This document shows, in pieces, positions 23,101 to 38,100 of a DNA stretch of 64,000 nt (positions within the stretch are counted from its first letter, which is position 1; every line of letters starts with the position of its first letter). The notes below the pieces were generated by a model. It saw only the letters and a program-made list of their open reading frames with translations. It made no database searches and was not told where the DNA came from. The position numbers and the translations under genes were made by a program. The stretch covers positions 2,415,819-2,479,818 of the forward strand of contig JACTAT010000006.1 of the NCBI GenBank assembly GCA_014526335.1. Direction: 5' to 3'. This DNA comes from Chrysaora quinquecirrha (Eukaryota; Cnidaria; Scyphozoa; Semaeostomeae; Pelagiidae).

Positions 23101-26100
23101 TCTATTTCACTAAAGTTTATTATCTAAGTTCCTGTTCTGATTTTTCAGTTTTTTATATAAACTTCTGAACAACAAATTAGTGCATTTAGGAACTAAATTA
23201 GAATACTGTAAATGAAAAATAAAAGTTAAAAAATAGTAGAAAAAATATAGAAATAAATAACTCAGTAAATAAACGAATAAATGAATAAATAGATTCATAA
23301 ATATTAAAATAAATAAATTGATTTATATTTACAATATTACTGTATGTCTTGGAAAAATGACGAAACGGAAAAAAGTAATAAATAAATTAAAGATAAAGTC
23401 ATAAATAAATTAAAAAAAGAGTAAAAAATATAATAAAAGATTTAAGAAATAAATAAACCAATAAATGTTAAAAAAGAATTTATTAGTCAATGAATAATTT
23501 ACTTAAATTAAATAAAATTAAATAAAAAGTGAAAACAACAAGCAATTAACGAAGCAAATGAATAAACAAATAAATAAATAAATAAAATAATTAATTGATT
23601 AATTTAATAAATAAAAAATTAATAAATATATATAGAGATAAATGAAAATTAATAAATAGATAAATGAATGATTAAATAAAAAAATAAGAAAGCATATAAG
23701 TGAAGAAAATATTCATCAGTAATTGATTATAATGAATATAAAACAGTATAATGTAGTGCAGAAGGCAGACTAGGTTTTAAGAGATAAAAATGTGTAGCTA
23801 ATTGAAAATATAACTTGATAATTACCTTTTACTAAAAACTTTAAAGATAATTAATTATCTTGGATAAGAGAAAATGAGAAAAATAATAGTTTAATGAGTA
23901 GAAAATACGAGGGCGATTCACTCCTTGAAATCTCGTACACCTTTGCTAGAAAACCTATTGTTTTCACAGAAGTCCTTTGGAAATCCTTTGTTTTCATAAA
24001 AATCTCGTACACCTTTTTGAGGAGTGAATTGCCCCTCGGAAAAATATAAAACAATATCTCTGGACTTGTTGTTTAATTTTACGCAGTCACGATGGAATAA
24101 AAACGCTTGAATTTTTTCAGATTTATCAAAAAGCCTGCAACAGCACATTCTTTGGTTTGGAAGAGTACCTCTGCGTTGATGAGATGTGTAAAGGCATGGT
24201 AGATATTGGGTAGGTGTTTTATTAGTTTTTTTACTTAAATCCACTGCACAATCCTCGTTAGTATGTTATGGCTAATCTGCGGGAAGGAACAAATGAAGGA
24301 AAAGACCTTTTTTCGAGGGGCAAATCACTCCAAAAAATCTCGTCTACTTTTTCAAAAATCCTATTGTTATTTTGTAAATCCTTTAATAATTTTCAGAAAA
24401 TTCTATTGTTTTTTGTGAAAATTTCAAAAATCTCGTCCACTTCCAAGGAAAATGATTTGCCCCTCGTCTTCCTTTTCCCTTAGAAATGAGTAATTTCTGA
24501 GGAAAATCGATAAAAAATCGGTCAGTTTGTCAACGGGTATACAGTACTAGCTAATCGACTAATTGGCTTATTTCAAGGGGGGAGAAATAGGTGAGAAATG
24601 GGGTTTGGCTTATCTAAAGATGGGCTGGTACCTCAACATTACATATGATAACGTTCCGCTGTACTCATGATAACCCTCCACGTTGCATTGGCACCCGCCA
24701 CTATACTGCATATCCCACCACGTTACTGCACATAACGTTGTACGGGATGAGATACCAGAGAGCGAGGGCGCGCGCGAAAGAGATTAGGGTTTTGTGCATC
24801 AGTTCACTTCGAGATAAAACGATAAAAGTATATAAACAAATTAAAAATGTTTGAAAAATACGAACAAATTAGAAAAACTTTGAGGTCGAAATGAGTATAT
24901 CGAGGCTCAGACCTAATTACCTTGTTCTTTCAAGAAAAATATTATTTTCTTGTTTACTTTGCAAAGTGTGTTTACACGATCTAAGCAAAATCCTTGCTAA
25001 GCAATAACAATGCATCTTTAAGATCGATTGTGCGTCAAATAAATGCCTTATTGGTATTATCGGTATGCTACTGCAATAACATGCTGTCTGCTTACACCTG
25101 TAATGCTATATGTAATTTCAATTGAACTGTTACAAAAAACATAGACCCTATTTCAAAGTTTGACGAGGCTGCTTGAAAAATTGCAGGTCTATCAGATGGA
25201 CTATGTAGTCAAAGTTAACCCACGCTTTCCAAATGCTGCTCTGCAAAGGAAGGAATACATCAGTTGCCTGTCTTTTGCTAATTGTTTACAAGACAGGCAT
25301 CTATTCACGGTTAAAGTCTAGAATGAACAGTATGTCCGGAGTTTTGTTCAATATTTTTTCAAATATTTTTTATTGGATAAGATAGATTTAGGATAATCTC
25401 CATATCGTTTTATAAAACGAGCTTGAGTTTAAGTAGCTATCTGAGATACTGACTGGCTCTGAATGCAAAGTAATTGGAATAGTTATTACATGGTTTATGG
25501 AGAAGTGGTTTGGGAGTTGTATAAGTTCGTGGGTTCTTCTGTCGCAAGTTTGCTTTCACGGATTAAAATGGAGAAATTGGAAGTAGATTGAACTGGATTG
25601 AAATGGAGCGAAGTATGAAAGTCTTATATTATGATTTAGCTGAGAAATAATACGCATTTTTGGATTGCTTGATAGAATAGAGTTAAGATTGTTTAGATTG
25701 ATAATATGGGAAAATTTCTTTAAACATAGTAACGGCCCGCGAGATAGCATTACTACCCGGGCAATATCTGTGCATTGCAGTGGAGGGTGGAGGATATTCA
25801 GTACAGTGGAGGGTTATCATCAGTACATCAGTATGATGGGTGGATATCATCAGTACGGTTGAAGGATATCATCAGTACGGTTGAGGATATTCAGTACAGT
25901 GGCGGGATATCATCAGTACAGTACATTCAGTACTGAAAATCCTCCACCGTACTGATGATATCCCTCCACTGTACTGATGATACGTTTCTAATGTACTGAT
26001 GATATTCCTCCACTGTACTGCACTGACGTTACCCTGGATGATTAAAATTAAGTTGTGGGTTTCAGCTGCGTGTCTCTTCCCCTCTCCTATTCCCCTTTGA

Positions 26101-29100
26101 AATAGCGCCCTTGATTTTTGTTATGTAGTTTTACAGAAATAAAGGAAAACCTTCTCTTATTGTCTAGCTAATAGTTTTTATGTTCAAGTTCCCTTACGTT
26201 AGAGTTCCTTCTAAAAATTTGTCGCTGTACTAGTCGCAGACCATAAGTGTTTTCCATACTGCATTTTTCAGCGAATCAGAATGCGGTACTTAAGTAGACT
26301 TATATCTACTTAACGTACCGCACCACTAACTGTATTAAAAAGCAAAGGACCCACTAGAGTGTCTGCCTTGCCAGTCAATAAGTTAAAGAATTCTCTCAGT
26401 GTGTTTTTTAATTTGTCCCACGATCTTGGATTGTAAGTTACCATCTGATGCATGGAACCAAATTAATCATGGTTACACACAACGCCTTCAATTGTCTTTG
26501 TGGCTTACTTCAAGGAACGTAAACTAATATTGAATTGAATTTCACGTTTAAATAACGGTTTATTATCTTCCTCAGAACAAAATTTTCCCAGTTGTCCAAT
26601 CTCGTTTTAATGAAAGCCTGTATTCATGATACAGCTTGTTTTATTCTGTTTGCAGTGATGTGCTTGTGTCTGTGTATAGCCGACTGGATCTAAAGAGTGT
26701 ACAAGAGAATCTGGACCCTTTTCTGGTGAGTTAGTTACTGTTTTACATTGAGTTTCATTTTCTGTTTATAGCAGATATTTATATTGCTTGCGCTCTTTTC
26801 TGTAAGCAAATTTTCCAAGAACAGGAGCATTGAATTCGGCTAAAATCTTAGCGGTTAAGAACTAACTAACTAACTAACTCGAGAACTGTTGTCCGCATCA
26901 GCAAGTTGTTTTAAGTTTCTCACCTTGTTTGTTAATTTACCACGGTCATTTGCAATTCACCATACGGTCATTTGCAATGGATCTGGAAAACATACTTTAA
27001 TAGCTGAAGAATTAGGAACTGATTAAAGCGTTTCAGCCAGGAAGTGGAAAAAGTTTGAGATCATTGCAGTGTGTACTCCGTCCCTAGAGATCTTGGACAC
27101 CCTTGCTCGGGATAGCTACTACTAATCAGAAATCTGATAAAAGTCCTACAGTTTTCTTAAAACGATCGTGTCTTTTTGAGTCGTGAAAGCCGGCCCCGGC
27201 CAACCGATGAACTGGACAGCAGACTACCCATTTTCTTTCATAAACCAAATTTCCTGGTAAAAATTATCCTATTTTTTCTTTAAGCTAAGCTCATAGGAAG
27301 CGTAGCAATTCTTGACATCTTCGTTTCTGGGAGGTTTTTCCCATCTGTGAAATGTACAATTTTCGGAATACATCTGGCATGACGTGCCTCAATGCTTTTT
27401 TTCAAGTTGTTTCGCGATTTGCTTTGCTTTTATCTTCCATGAAAACAAGGTAACGAATATCACCCCCTCATTCCGCATCTGTGGAACGTCTTTTAATGGA
27501 TAAACGTAGCCTGGCAGGATAAACGCATTTGACAAATGCTACTTACTTTACTTAAGAGGTGTGGCATGAATACGCCTTCATTGCATAAAAGCCAATTCAA
27601 AAAATCTTATTGTTCAACGTTGCGTGATCAATCTGAATTTCTTGCTGCTCATATTGCCTCTGTGTGAATTACCCTTTGATGCCAAATGTTTAAACAGCCA
27701 ACAATTCCTCTTATGGTATATTGCTTTCTTAGTTTTCGATTCTTATTCAAGTTGATATATATGTAATAAAAATTCCATTGGGGAAATTCTTTAGTACCTT
27801 GAATTCCTGTAAATTTCGTGATCTAACTCCAATGCAATCTTCCAAAAAGTAAACAAATACCAGGCATCTAGAAATGCACTATTGTAATTGCAGGAAAAAT
27901 TATGGACAGTAGGGCCCTAATTTTATCAGACAGTTGATTTATCAACGTCCAACCTCTACTCATCCCCAGGCTCCAAATGCGTTTCCTCTAGTCTCAACCG
28001 TCACTCCTGTTTGGGCCCTGGTACAGGCCACCAGCCGTCCGACTCTGTTTTGTTGGTTTGCCGTCCACCAAGTTTTTCCAACTTTTTCTCAAATTTCTGC
28101 TTCATTTTCTATCCAGCTATATGCATCGTGATTCGTAAGTTATCTAAAATACTGACTATATATTTTATAGTGAGGCGGAGAGTTTTGGTTGTATGGCTCG
28201 GAGCGTTACTCGAGGATTTTGTTCGGCTCTTTAACTCAGTGTAGTCATTGTTGGTTGTCTGGCCATGCAGTATAGGGCTTGAATCCCATTGATTGTGGTA
28301 TGCAACTCGTGGAAAATCAGTCCTAGTGTTTTCCATTCATGGCAAATATATATATATATGTATATGTACGGTACAAAAGAGGCTTAACATAGCTGAAACA
28401 CGAGCACAAAGGGGAGCAGAGCCTTGGGCTATACTGTTTGACTTCGAGAGTTATTACTCGAGATTTCGTTGGGTTTTTGAGGGCATTTTAGCTCAGTAGA
28501 ATGGTCTTCTGTTATCTGGTTGTGTTATCTAAGGTTTGCATCCTTTTAATTGTGTTATTCTACTCCTGAAAAATCGGTCTTTATGTTTGCTATTCATGAG
28601 AAATGTATTTTATAGTAAATGCTTGGCTTTAGCAAAGCCTTTGCGACATCTGGGTTAGACTGTCATTACTCTGTCCGTTAGACTTGAATATGGGTCTTCA
28701 AATAAGCAAGTGTTGTCGAAACATAACAGCTGTAGGATTGTCAGCTGTGTTGTGAGAACTATGTCAAATTTGGTGTCCTGGCACGCCCTGACTGCACCTG
28801 GTTTTGGAGAATGTCTGTAATTTTTCGATGATATTTGGTTTAGAAGTAGTGGATCGTTTTCGGACTCTGTAAAGAGCTCGTAACTGTCATCCTTCTCATG
28901 ACTGTATGCTATACTCTAAGGTGCCTGACTCTCTCCCCCCTCCCCCCCGCTTATCAAATCTTTCGACCCCTGCTCTTATTAGAACTTATTCAGTGCTTTT
29001 CACTTTTGTTCTTCTCCGTTTTGAGGTTTTTAATAATAGCAAAAGCTGTGGTGATTATTTGTTCTTCGATTACCCACGCTACTCTTCTATACTCTGTTTG

Positions 29101-32100
29101 CTCCTATTGGGGGTCTGTTTCAGGTGCACCGCCTCACGGCTACGACCCCTAATTTAAGTGCGGCTTGCGGATTCGGGAATGCTTTTTAGCGGTTTTGGGC
29201 TGTGGAAAAGACGACGAGATTTTGGTCTTTATTGACATCGATTAACGCTTCTGCTTCCACTTTGTAACTTTTCAGTGCACGTTTCATTACAAAGAATATT
29301 CCCAATAATTTTTCTCCTTTTCCTACAAACAGAAAGCTTGTCTCGCGCCATGGGTTGCTTTATTTAATGGCATAGTAGGGTCGTTAGGGCGATGAGCTTA
29401 TTTTACCACGGTTTCGCGGCTTCCGGCCCCTTATAATAGACCCCCTTTAAGGTTACTTTAACCTTCCAATACTCCTATGAGCTTGTATCTATAGTAATAA
29501 GTAACTTAAACCAGCGAGCGGGATCATGGTTAAACTCTTTGTTCTGTTGTACATTTCTTGTGCCCAGCCACTGCTGGTGTTGACTAGAGGACAAGTGCAA
29601 GTCCTTGTTAGTCAAATTGTCAAGCTCTTGAAAAACTTCACATCATATCGACAATATGGAAGGCGCTAGAATTAGATAATGTTACATATGATATAGTAAC
29701 CACTTGACGTTTTAAAGAAAACCTCAGTTTCCATATCATTTGCTCTTTTTTAAAACTCTTAATGAAGCTTACTCAGTCTTCTCTATCGCCAAACGTCCAA
29801 GACAATTCATAACTAAGTATTTTAACTGAATTTTGAATTCGCTCCTCATAGTTTGCACTAGTTTGTGTATGTATGTCAGTATAATCTTTTTAAGTAACAT
29901 GGGCTTGTAGAGACCGGTCATAGGCTTCTTAAAAGTCTTCGAGTCTAGAGAAGGTGCTTTGCCATCGCTGTCTAATCCAGCAGGCTCGTACTGTCAGAAG
30001 CTCAGCGAGGTCGAGGTTCGAACCCCCGTTACAACCAGGGTCGAGATCTCGCTTTAACCTACTTCTGAGATCCTAGTGACTGGCGCTAAATACACCATTA
30101 GGAACACACAAAGGCTACTATCGATCGAGCTACCAAGCCACCGACTCTCCGCTAGTTCTTTTGCTTAAATTCCAATCTTATGCCTTCATTCAGGGAGACG
30201 ATCGTGGCCCAACATGAGAAACGGCTTAGTCATATTCAGGCTGATCACATTCGTCGTAGTCTACGCTCCTCCACGCCCCATCACCCACTTTCACCACTCT
30301 GAGGAAACAGCAATTATGTTGTTGTAGTTGTTAGAAGCTGTTTTCGAAAGGGTGGGAGGAATGTAATAAGTCGTAGTCCGATGTCGTATGTAAAACTCAG
30401 AATTTTACTATGATGTCACGTGCCTTCGCTCGTCACGTGGCCACCGTGAGAGAGGGCAGTGTGGGTTCGTAATGTTCTTGAGGTTTCCCACATTCACATT
30501 TTTCATTATTTTATATTTATTTCAATAGTTTATTAATTTGGTAGCATTTTAGCTGTTAACGCTCTCAAAATGAAGGCAAATCCGTCTTCACGATGGACAG
30601 TCTTTCATATGTGTAGCTTACAGGAAATATCAGGGATTCCTTTTATGGGAAAGATCCTCAGGTCATTTTTTGTGGCTTGGCTTTCATGCCCGATGTACCA
30701 AGCTCACTCGCGGGACAGCTGCGAATTGTTGCGCAGCTGTTTGAAGTCCTCTAAATGATCTTCAGTGCTCTTACAGGTCAGTTCTCCCTCACTCTCTATC
30801 AAGGTTACGTTCCCAAGTAGGCTCTTTCTGGATTCTGAAAAGTGGCCGAAAAACTATTCAGAGAAGTCAAATTTCTGACATACCTTGTTTGCCTAGTCTG
30901 TAACAAATGATGAGTTTGATGCAATCTACGATGTTGCTTAATGTTAGTGTAAATTAGTGTACTCGTCACTACTGTAAAACTAACAGTATATAAGGTGCAA
31001 TTCAATCGAGCGACTCATCTTGCAGAGCTGACGCTAAAACGACTTGTTTTCGTTATGAAGGATTGAAGGTGAAATGGTTTATTATGCATACAAGGCGCTA
31101 TGATCTCAGTAGTAGGCTAACTAACCGAGACCTCGAGCCGGGCTGTGACGCAACCGTAGCTTGGGCTCGACCTCCGACCTCGCTGAGCTTCTGGCACCCC
31201 GAGCCAGCTTGAGTAGGCCACGACGCCACAGCACCTTCAATCTAGATGAAACTGGGCTAGATGAAACTTAGCTTTTTAGAAAGCATATTGAATAAACGAA
31301 AGCTATTTATTCTTTCAGCCCAGATTAAGTTGAATGAATATGAGTTTTTGCTCATCTCTATTAGCAATGTGGCTGTTAAGGAAGCTGACCATCTGGCTAA
31401 TACCACTTTCACACAATGACACGATAAAATCGGCTTATTAAATGCCAGGTTTGATTTCAACCAATCAAATCCATTCAAATTGCTGGACTGACCAATCAGA
31501 ACGCAACATTCGTTATACTGGCTCAGGTCAAACTGATTTAACTGGCTTTGTGGATGATAACGCAAGCGATTTCCTCAAATCTCTGCGCAATCAGTTATTG
31601 GCCTAATTATAATTAAAGTGAATTTTGACAACCACTCGCTCTTCTCATTGCATATGGATTGAAAACGCAATGGGATAGCTTCTTATTTCAGTCGTTGATG
31701 ACTATCTTTTTATTGATAGCAGTAAAACGTACTATAGTTTATATTAAAGTTCAAGCAGACACTACAGGGCGTGGCTATATTCGAAGCTATTTTTCTCAGT
31801 AGTCGTTTAGGGGGCGTTTTTGTCTGATTTTTGTAGTTAAAACAGTTGGCTAACACACAGGTGACTTCGATTTGAACGGTGAATTGCTTCAGCTGTTGAG
31901 CTCTAGATTTCTCTGTCTTCATTGAATGATGTTGTCTTAATCATTTGTGCTGAATCTTCTCCAAACCGCTTCGTTGGATGAATTGGAGGGCTTCTTCTTG
32001 AAGAGCGAACACTGCCAACGTTTACCAATACCACAATTTTCTACTTGCTCCAAGGTAACTTTTATTATGTATTCAAATATGATTTAGATTCTATTTCACT

Positions 32101-35100
32101 TTGCGTCAGTGTTTGTTAGTCATTTGTGCTGTAGTTGTCTTTAGAAATCTTTGTGCTTAATGAATTGGTTGGCTTTTCCACAAAGAGCGAATACTGTGAA
32201 CTTCTAACTAAGTTTATTTGCAAATGAATGCATTTTGGATTCTCCAAGGTAACATTTCTTGTGTATTCAAATATGACTCAGATCCTATCTCACCTCACTG
32301 CACTCTAAGAACCAGAAAACGTTTCCCGTGGCTGCTTGTTTTTATTCTTCTATTCGTTTGCTTAAATACTCCTAATATTTTCTTATTCTTCAGATGCCAT
32401 TCTGAACCATATTCCATATTCAGTGTAACCATATTCATCATTCAGTACCTTTATTTTATGTATTTCGTAAAATTTTGATTTTGCAGCATGATCTTAATAC
32501 TTAATACTCAATACTGCATTCGTCAGCATTTTCATTTTGTACCCTTAGTCGCGCCCTTAGCCTTATTTCATGCACAACTATACTTTTTCAGCAAGGACTT
32601 TCAAACGGCATTTTGCTTGTGAAAAGTTACGACAGATAACTTTTATTTTGGAACGTACTTTCATTCTGCCAGTTGTTACCTAGCTGCCGTATGCCAATCA
32701 AAGTCTGCCCTACATCTGCATAAAGCAATTCAATCATTGCAGGAAATGTTTCCGTTCTAAGTAAGCACAGCTCTTCTAATGTACAAAATACACATTAGAG
32801 CACACAAAGATACATATAGCAAAACTCATAGGAGTGCAAGATGGAAAAACCCCTTGAGTATGCCCAGAGATGTTTCCGCTGTTTCTTGTAATTTTGAATT
32901 TAATGCAAATCAAATGCTATGCCCATTCAAGCCTTAGTAAACCGCTTACACGCATTTTTTTTATAAGGAAGTGCTTTATAAGGAAGGTAGTACTCGGACT
33001 GGCAAAAACTTAAGGAATTTCTAGTACTGGACCGGAGGCTACTAAGGAATCTGACTTTTTCTTTAACTTAGCATTTCGATTAAAAAAAAATGAAGTTTTG
33101 AATTAACAGAGCAAGCAATACTTATCGCCAATAGTTTTCAATCAGTATTCATTTCTACTCGTCTTCTGAAACCTTTATGACCTATATTTCCTTGACCATT
33201 GGTTTTTTTAAGAATCACAAAGTAAGAAGTTAAGGAATTGCTAAGGAATATTGAGTACTCAATTTTCACCATCAGTTAAGGAATTTTCAGTACTGACCCT
33301 GAGCCGAACTTCCTTATTAAAAAAATGCGTGTACTGCTGTGGAAAGCTTCGCAATCATGAAATATTAAAACTGTATATACTTACGAATAAGTTCTTCAAA
33401 CCCTAATACCTGCAACCCTTTTGTTGCGTTAATAGGTATTTTTACATTAAACACTGTTCAACATTTCTTTCTAAAGAATTTCTCTTACATACAGGTGAAG
33501 TTTGCAGAGGCATATCAAAGCTCGAATGGTTTAGCCGTCTTCAAGAATCTCTTGGTAAGTTTGTTGCTTTATTCTATTACTTTTGAAACCCAGTGCAAAA
33601 TTAGCATGTCTATCAGTCTATAGACCTTTTCGACGGTTTTGACTTAGTATGGCTCACTAATGATGCTAGGCTGAACTACTCGTTCTGCAAGAAAAAGTTT
33701 TTTGGGCTGTCGCCACAGTTTAGAAATCATCATGAAGTCACTATCTGATGAGAACCGATGAGAACGAATGAGCCGCAGAGTGCCAAAATATTGTGTTTTC
33801 CTCTTGCCTCTGAATATACAGTCATAGAGCTAATACTAATAATAACTATAATAATGGAAATAAAGACTTTATAAAAGTGTCAAGGTCTGTCAGGAGCCCT
33901 TGGGTCAAATGAATATGCAGCGAATTCTAAGGAAAACGAGTATTTTGGTATAGATGCAAGAAAGAAGGCATAATTTGCATAGAAGTTCTTGATAAAGTGG
34001 TGAAAGAAAACCAGTTAGTAAGTAGCACTTGCATGGTTGGCTTTGCTTTGATTTGATTTGTCAGCTTGAGAGTAGCTTCAAAATTGGGTTGCTCTGTATA
34101 AAATGCAGTAAGAAATGAATATGCTGACGAATACAGCTCGAAATTAGAATGCCGACGAATACAATATGAAATGAACATCTTGGCGAATACAGTGCGAAAT
34201 TAGATTGCTGACGAATACAATATGATATGAACATGCACCATGCTGAAGAGGCTAAATGTTCAGCAATTCAATTCAAATGAGGATGCACATAGTAACTCTT
34301 TTAACTCTTCCAGTACCTGGCTTGGCTACCAGTCTCTTACGTATCATCTACAATTTTCAATCAGAAACTTTGTTTGGCTTTCTGGAAAATTTCTATTTAT
34401 TTTAGAAAATCTAAATGACGATTCCTGTATCCCTTATAGATTCCTATTCCTACCTTTTCTTTCTGATATGGTTTAAATTTGTGTAAATTTTCGTACTGGA
34501 AAATGAGTAGAGGCTTATCAAGTTTCTATTTGAATATGAAAATTGCAATGTGGCGACTGAGGGGGTTGTTTTTAATTCTAACTTATTCAATATTTTAATT
34601 GGATATCATTCTGGAAACTCGGTTAGAAATCAAAGGTGCCTTACTACTAGGTTACCCTTTGATTTTCTATTTACTCCCACTCTTATTGTCTTTCAAGTTT
34701 CAAATACTTAGCAAAATATGCATCAAACCTCGCGTCATTTTAGTGAAGCATGGTTTCTACTTTCTGTTTTCTGCTTATTGCTTTCAGATTAATGTTCATG
34801 GCATAGAAATGGTTTGTGGTATACAGTCATCAGTCATGTGGTCATGTATTTCATAAATTATGACATTCTCCGTGACTCCTAATTTTTCTGAGAAACGGTT
34901 GTGCCTTTTTATAGACTTTCTGCAGTTCCTCCCATCCTTTGCAGACACAAACAACAGCTTTTCATAGCAACTACTCAGCTTCTGTTTTCTTTAGAGTTGC
35001 AATGTGACTTTGGTAGTTTTATTAGAATGTCTTCTGACTGTGTTTTGGGCGTCCGGCAGGGCAATCCCACGCAAAAGTTAAGACGTTCCGTCGTGTAGGA

Positions 35101-38100
35101 CTGGCTAGCTATCATTCATCGCTGGCTAGCTTATTCGTATAATAAGAACTCTGAAAGCCTTTGAAAGGCTCCCCTTCATAAAGCCACTTCAAGGCTTGAC
35201 GCTTGATGATGCCCTGGCTGTAAGCCTTGTACTCTTTGCATTTCTGTCATTAAGTTCTTAACTTAGCCCCATATTAAGTGCACTGTCACATTGTTGAACC
35301 GTCTTATCACTGATGGGTCGCCCCTTCCCCCGCACCCTTCGACATCTAGCAAATTAATTTTCCAGATTTTTATCATAATTGTCTTGAAACTACTGGTATT
35401 TGCTGCATTGCTAGAATGCCTTTTCTATCTGTATTACAGAAACCAAACCGAATCCTTTGCATTGATAAGTGAGTGGGGGTGCTGTCGCCTGGTGTGTATT
35501 GACTACTAGTTTCTAGATCTTTGAAGTGATATAGTTTGTCTGTAAACAAGAGTCAGTTTTGTGGGGGCTGGAAATTTTTAAGATGTCTTTTCGTGAGGAT
35601 TTTTTTCGCACAAAGTAACTAGTTATTAAGGCAAAGCTCAGGAGGGTTTCGGCTGGAGGTTTAGAGAGATATTTTGAAAGTAAGAAAACTGTGAAGGTAT
35701 GTTTTTAGTTTCTTCTTTGTCGAATCACTTACCTGTTTAAATTCTTTATTGCCTTGCTTGGCATTATTTGTTAAGGATAGGCATAATACATCTCCGCAGC
35801 GTAATTTATATAGGGCGGATAGCATCCATCCCGATTAACAGAAAACAGAATCACCCCATGTATTGTATGTGCAGTACGGTGAGGGGATGTGCAGTACGGT
35901 GGCTGTTATTCAGTATGGTGGCTGATATTCATGATTGCTTTGAAGGGGCATCTCAGAGTACGATGGGGGATCTTAGTACAGTGGTGTCACATCATGATTG
36001 CCGTGGGGGATGTTTAGTACGTTTTGGGGGGTACCAGCCAGTAGTGGGATACCATGATTGCCGTTGGGATTGACAGGTAATATTTAGCCCCGTCTTTGAT
36101 TTACGATGATTAAGTAGATTACTGCACATGCATTACATGGGGTGAGAATATGCTCCAGTTTTTATTTCGCCCCATTTCTTAAAAGTGCGCTTTGTAATAG
36201 GCCCCCTCTCGTACCGTATGTACCTAATATAAAAAAATTTACGCTTACAATATGCTAATGATTAACGTTACTGTAGTACAGAAATCGAGAATTCCAGGCT
36301 TACTGCTTCCTGGGCTGAACAATTCCTGTGACACTTGATAGTTTGAAATTAAGAACAAATAACGGTTGAAGTGGATTAGTAATTGTATTATTTTAAGAAA
36401 ATCAAATTATATCAATATTATTCCTGAAGACATTCTACACGGCTTCATTCAAATATTCTTTATTAAAATCAAATATCTTGGATCTAATTTGATATTTAAT
36501 ACTTATGCTGAACTTCGAAGAGGCTATGTAGTCAATTATTACTCAATCAGATATATATTCCAAGTAATTAGCCGTGTAGTGTTACTAGAAATAGTGGCTA
36601 AGAGGAAAAAGCTCATTCTGGTTGTAAGGAGTCTGAATGAAGACTTCAGTGAGCGTGTTTTCAAGCACATTAGGTTTATGCGACGGTTGATGCGACATTT
36701 AGAGCAACTTCCATTCTACGAGGTAAGAAAATATTATGTGAGCTCTTGCGAGTAACTGAAGTTACAAATGCTAAGAAACCCTACACTTTTTTTTAATAAG
36801 CAACCGCTCAATAAGCAACTAGGGCTGAACTGACCTTAACATTAAGCAACTTGAGGGCTCAATTGAATTACTGTAAGCAACTAAAAGTCAAACAAGCAAG
36901 CTTATTCTCTTTCTTGTGTTAGGAAATTGTTCTTCGCTCTTTTTTTGCATGTTGAAGTTCGTTAGCTAACGTTTTTCCACTAACTATCTCCCAAAAGTCA
37001 TGTTGTAGGCCTAACAGATGACGATTTTGACCTGCGAAGTGAGGGGTTGTTAGTAGGTATAAATTTTATGCAACGTTTAAGCAACTTTGAAATGTCTAAA
37101 ATTTTAAGCAACTTTGAGGGCTGGACAAAAGTCAAGTTGCTTATTAAAAAAAAAGTGTATACTGTTATTAGTGGATCAAAGTTCCAGTTAGAGATTCTTA
37201 TAAGAGCTTGAGTGTATTGTTTATCGTTTAACCACGTAATTAACGAGATACGAGAGTGCCGAATCACTTCGACGCCTGCCTGGGCAGTTGCGTAACGGAA
37301 ACGCTCCGAGCCCGTAGGAATGTAGTAACGTGGGAACCCTTATGCAGGGACGGCGAAGCCCCGGCGAAGCGAGGTGAGCTGTATGGGAGAAGGGGGCTCG
37401 GAGTAGTTAGGAAATTTTTGAAAACATCTCCTTTAGAGCTTTGGACAATTCACGTTACGTGTACCCTGGTTACTGTATTAATGCACTTTTATCCTTATAA
37501 AAGTTTCTTCCAGAGTTTCTTAATTTGTCCAGAGTGAACTTTTCTAATTTGCCTTGCTTTATCGAGGAGTTAGTCCAGTGTTCCATTTTCGAGTCAGAAG
37601 AGTTAAAAAGATAAAGATGGTCATAACAAAAAACATCATTGTATATATCAATATTTGAAAGCTATATATAAAGAATATTCATACTGAAGATGCAGAATGC
37701 AGTTTCTCAGATTTTGGTTGACCGTCTATACACTCTTTTCTTATAAGAACCAAGAGATTTCGATTTGGACTGACTGTTCTTAAGTTTTTGCCTTTATAGA
37801 CCTGAAATGTTCTTAATCTTTTATTAATTCCTCGGTTACTTGGACAGTAATATTTTTCACTGAATATCTGGAATGGTACTAGGTTGGTATAAAAATGCAG
37901 TATGCCTATTTATTTATTTGTTCGCTTGGTTTTTACATTCAGTTTGACTGTCTTATTTTCATATAAGCTGATATTCTTAGTGCTTAATAAAAGGCCAGCC
38001 TCAGCTTGTTCTTACTATTTGTTCTTAAAAAAATCCAGGCTCGTGTTCTTATAAAATTGTTCTTTTAAAAACTAGTATAGTCCATCGACGAAGAGTCTCT

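Larger units (their letters stand above)
26726..33494. other. Long intron (6.8 kb)
   Basis: No supported exon. It contains SINE family 2 units (28150-28620), SINE family 1 copies (29960-30125 plus; 31055-31245 minus) and MITE family C (32947-33333). The rest is anonymous AT-rich sequence. Confidence 0.5.
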
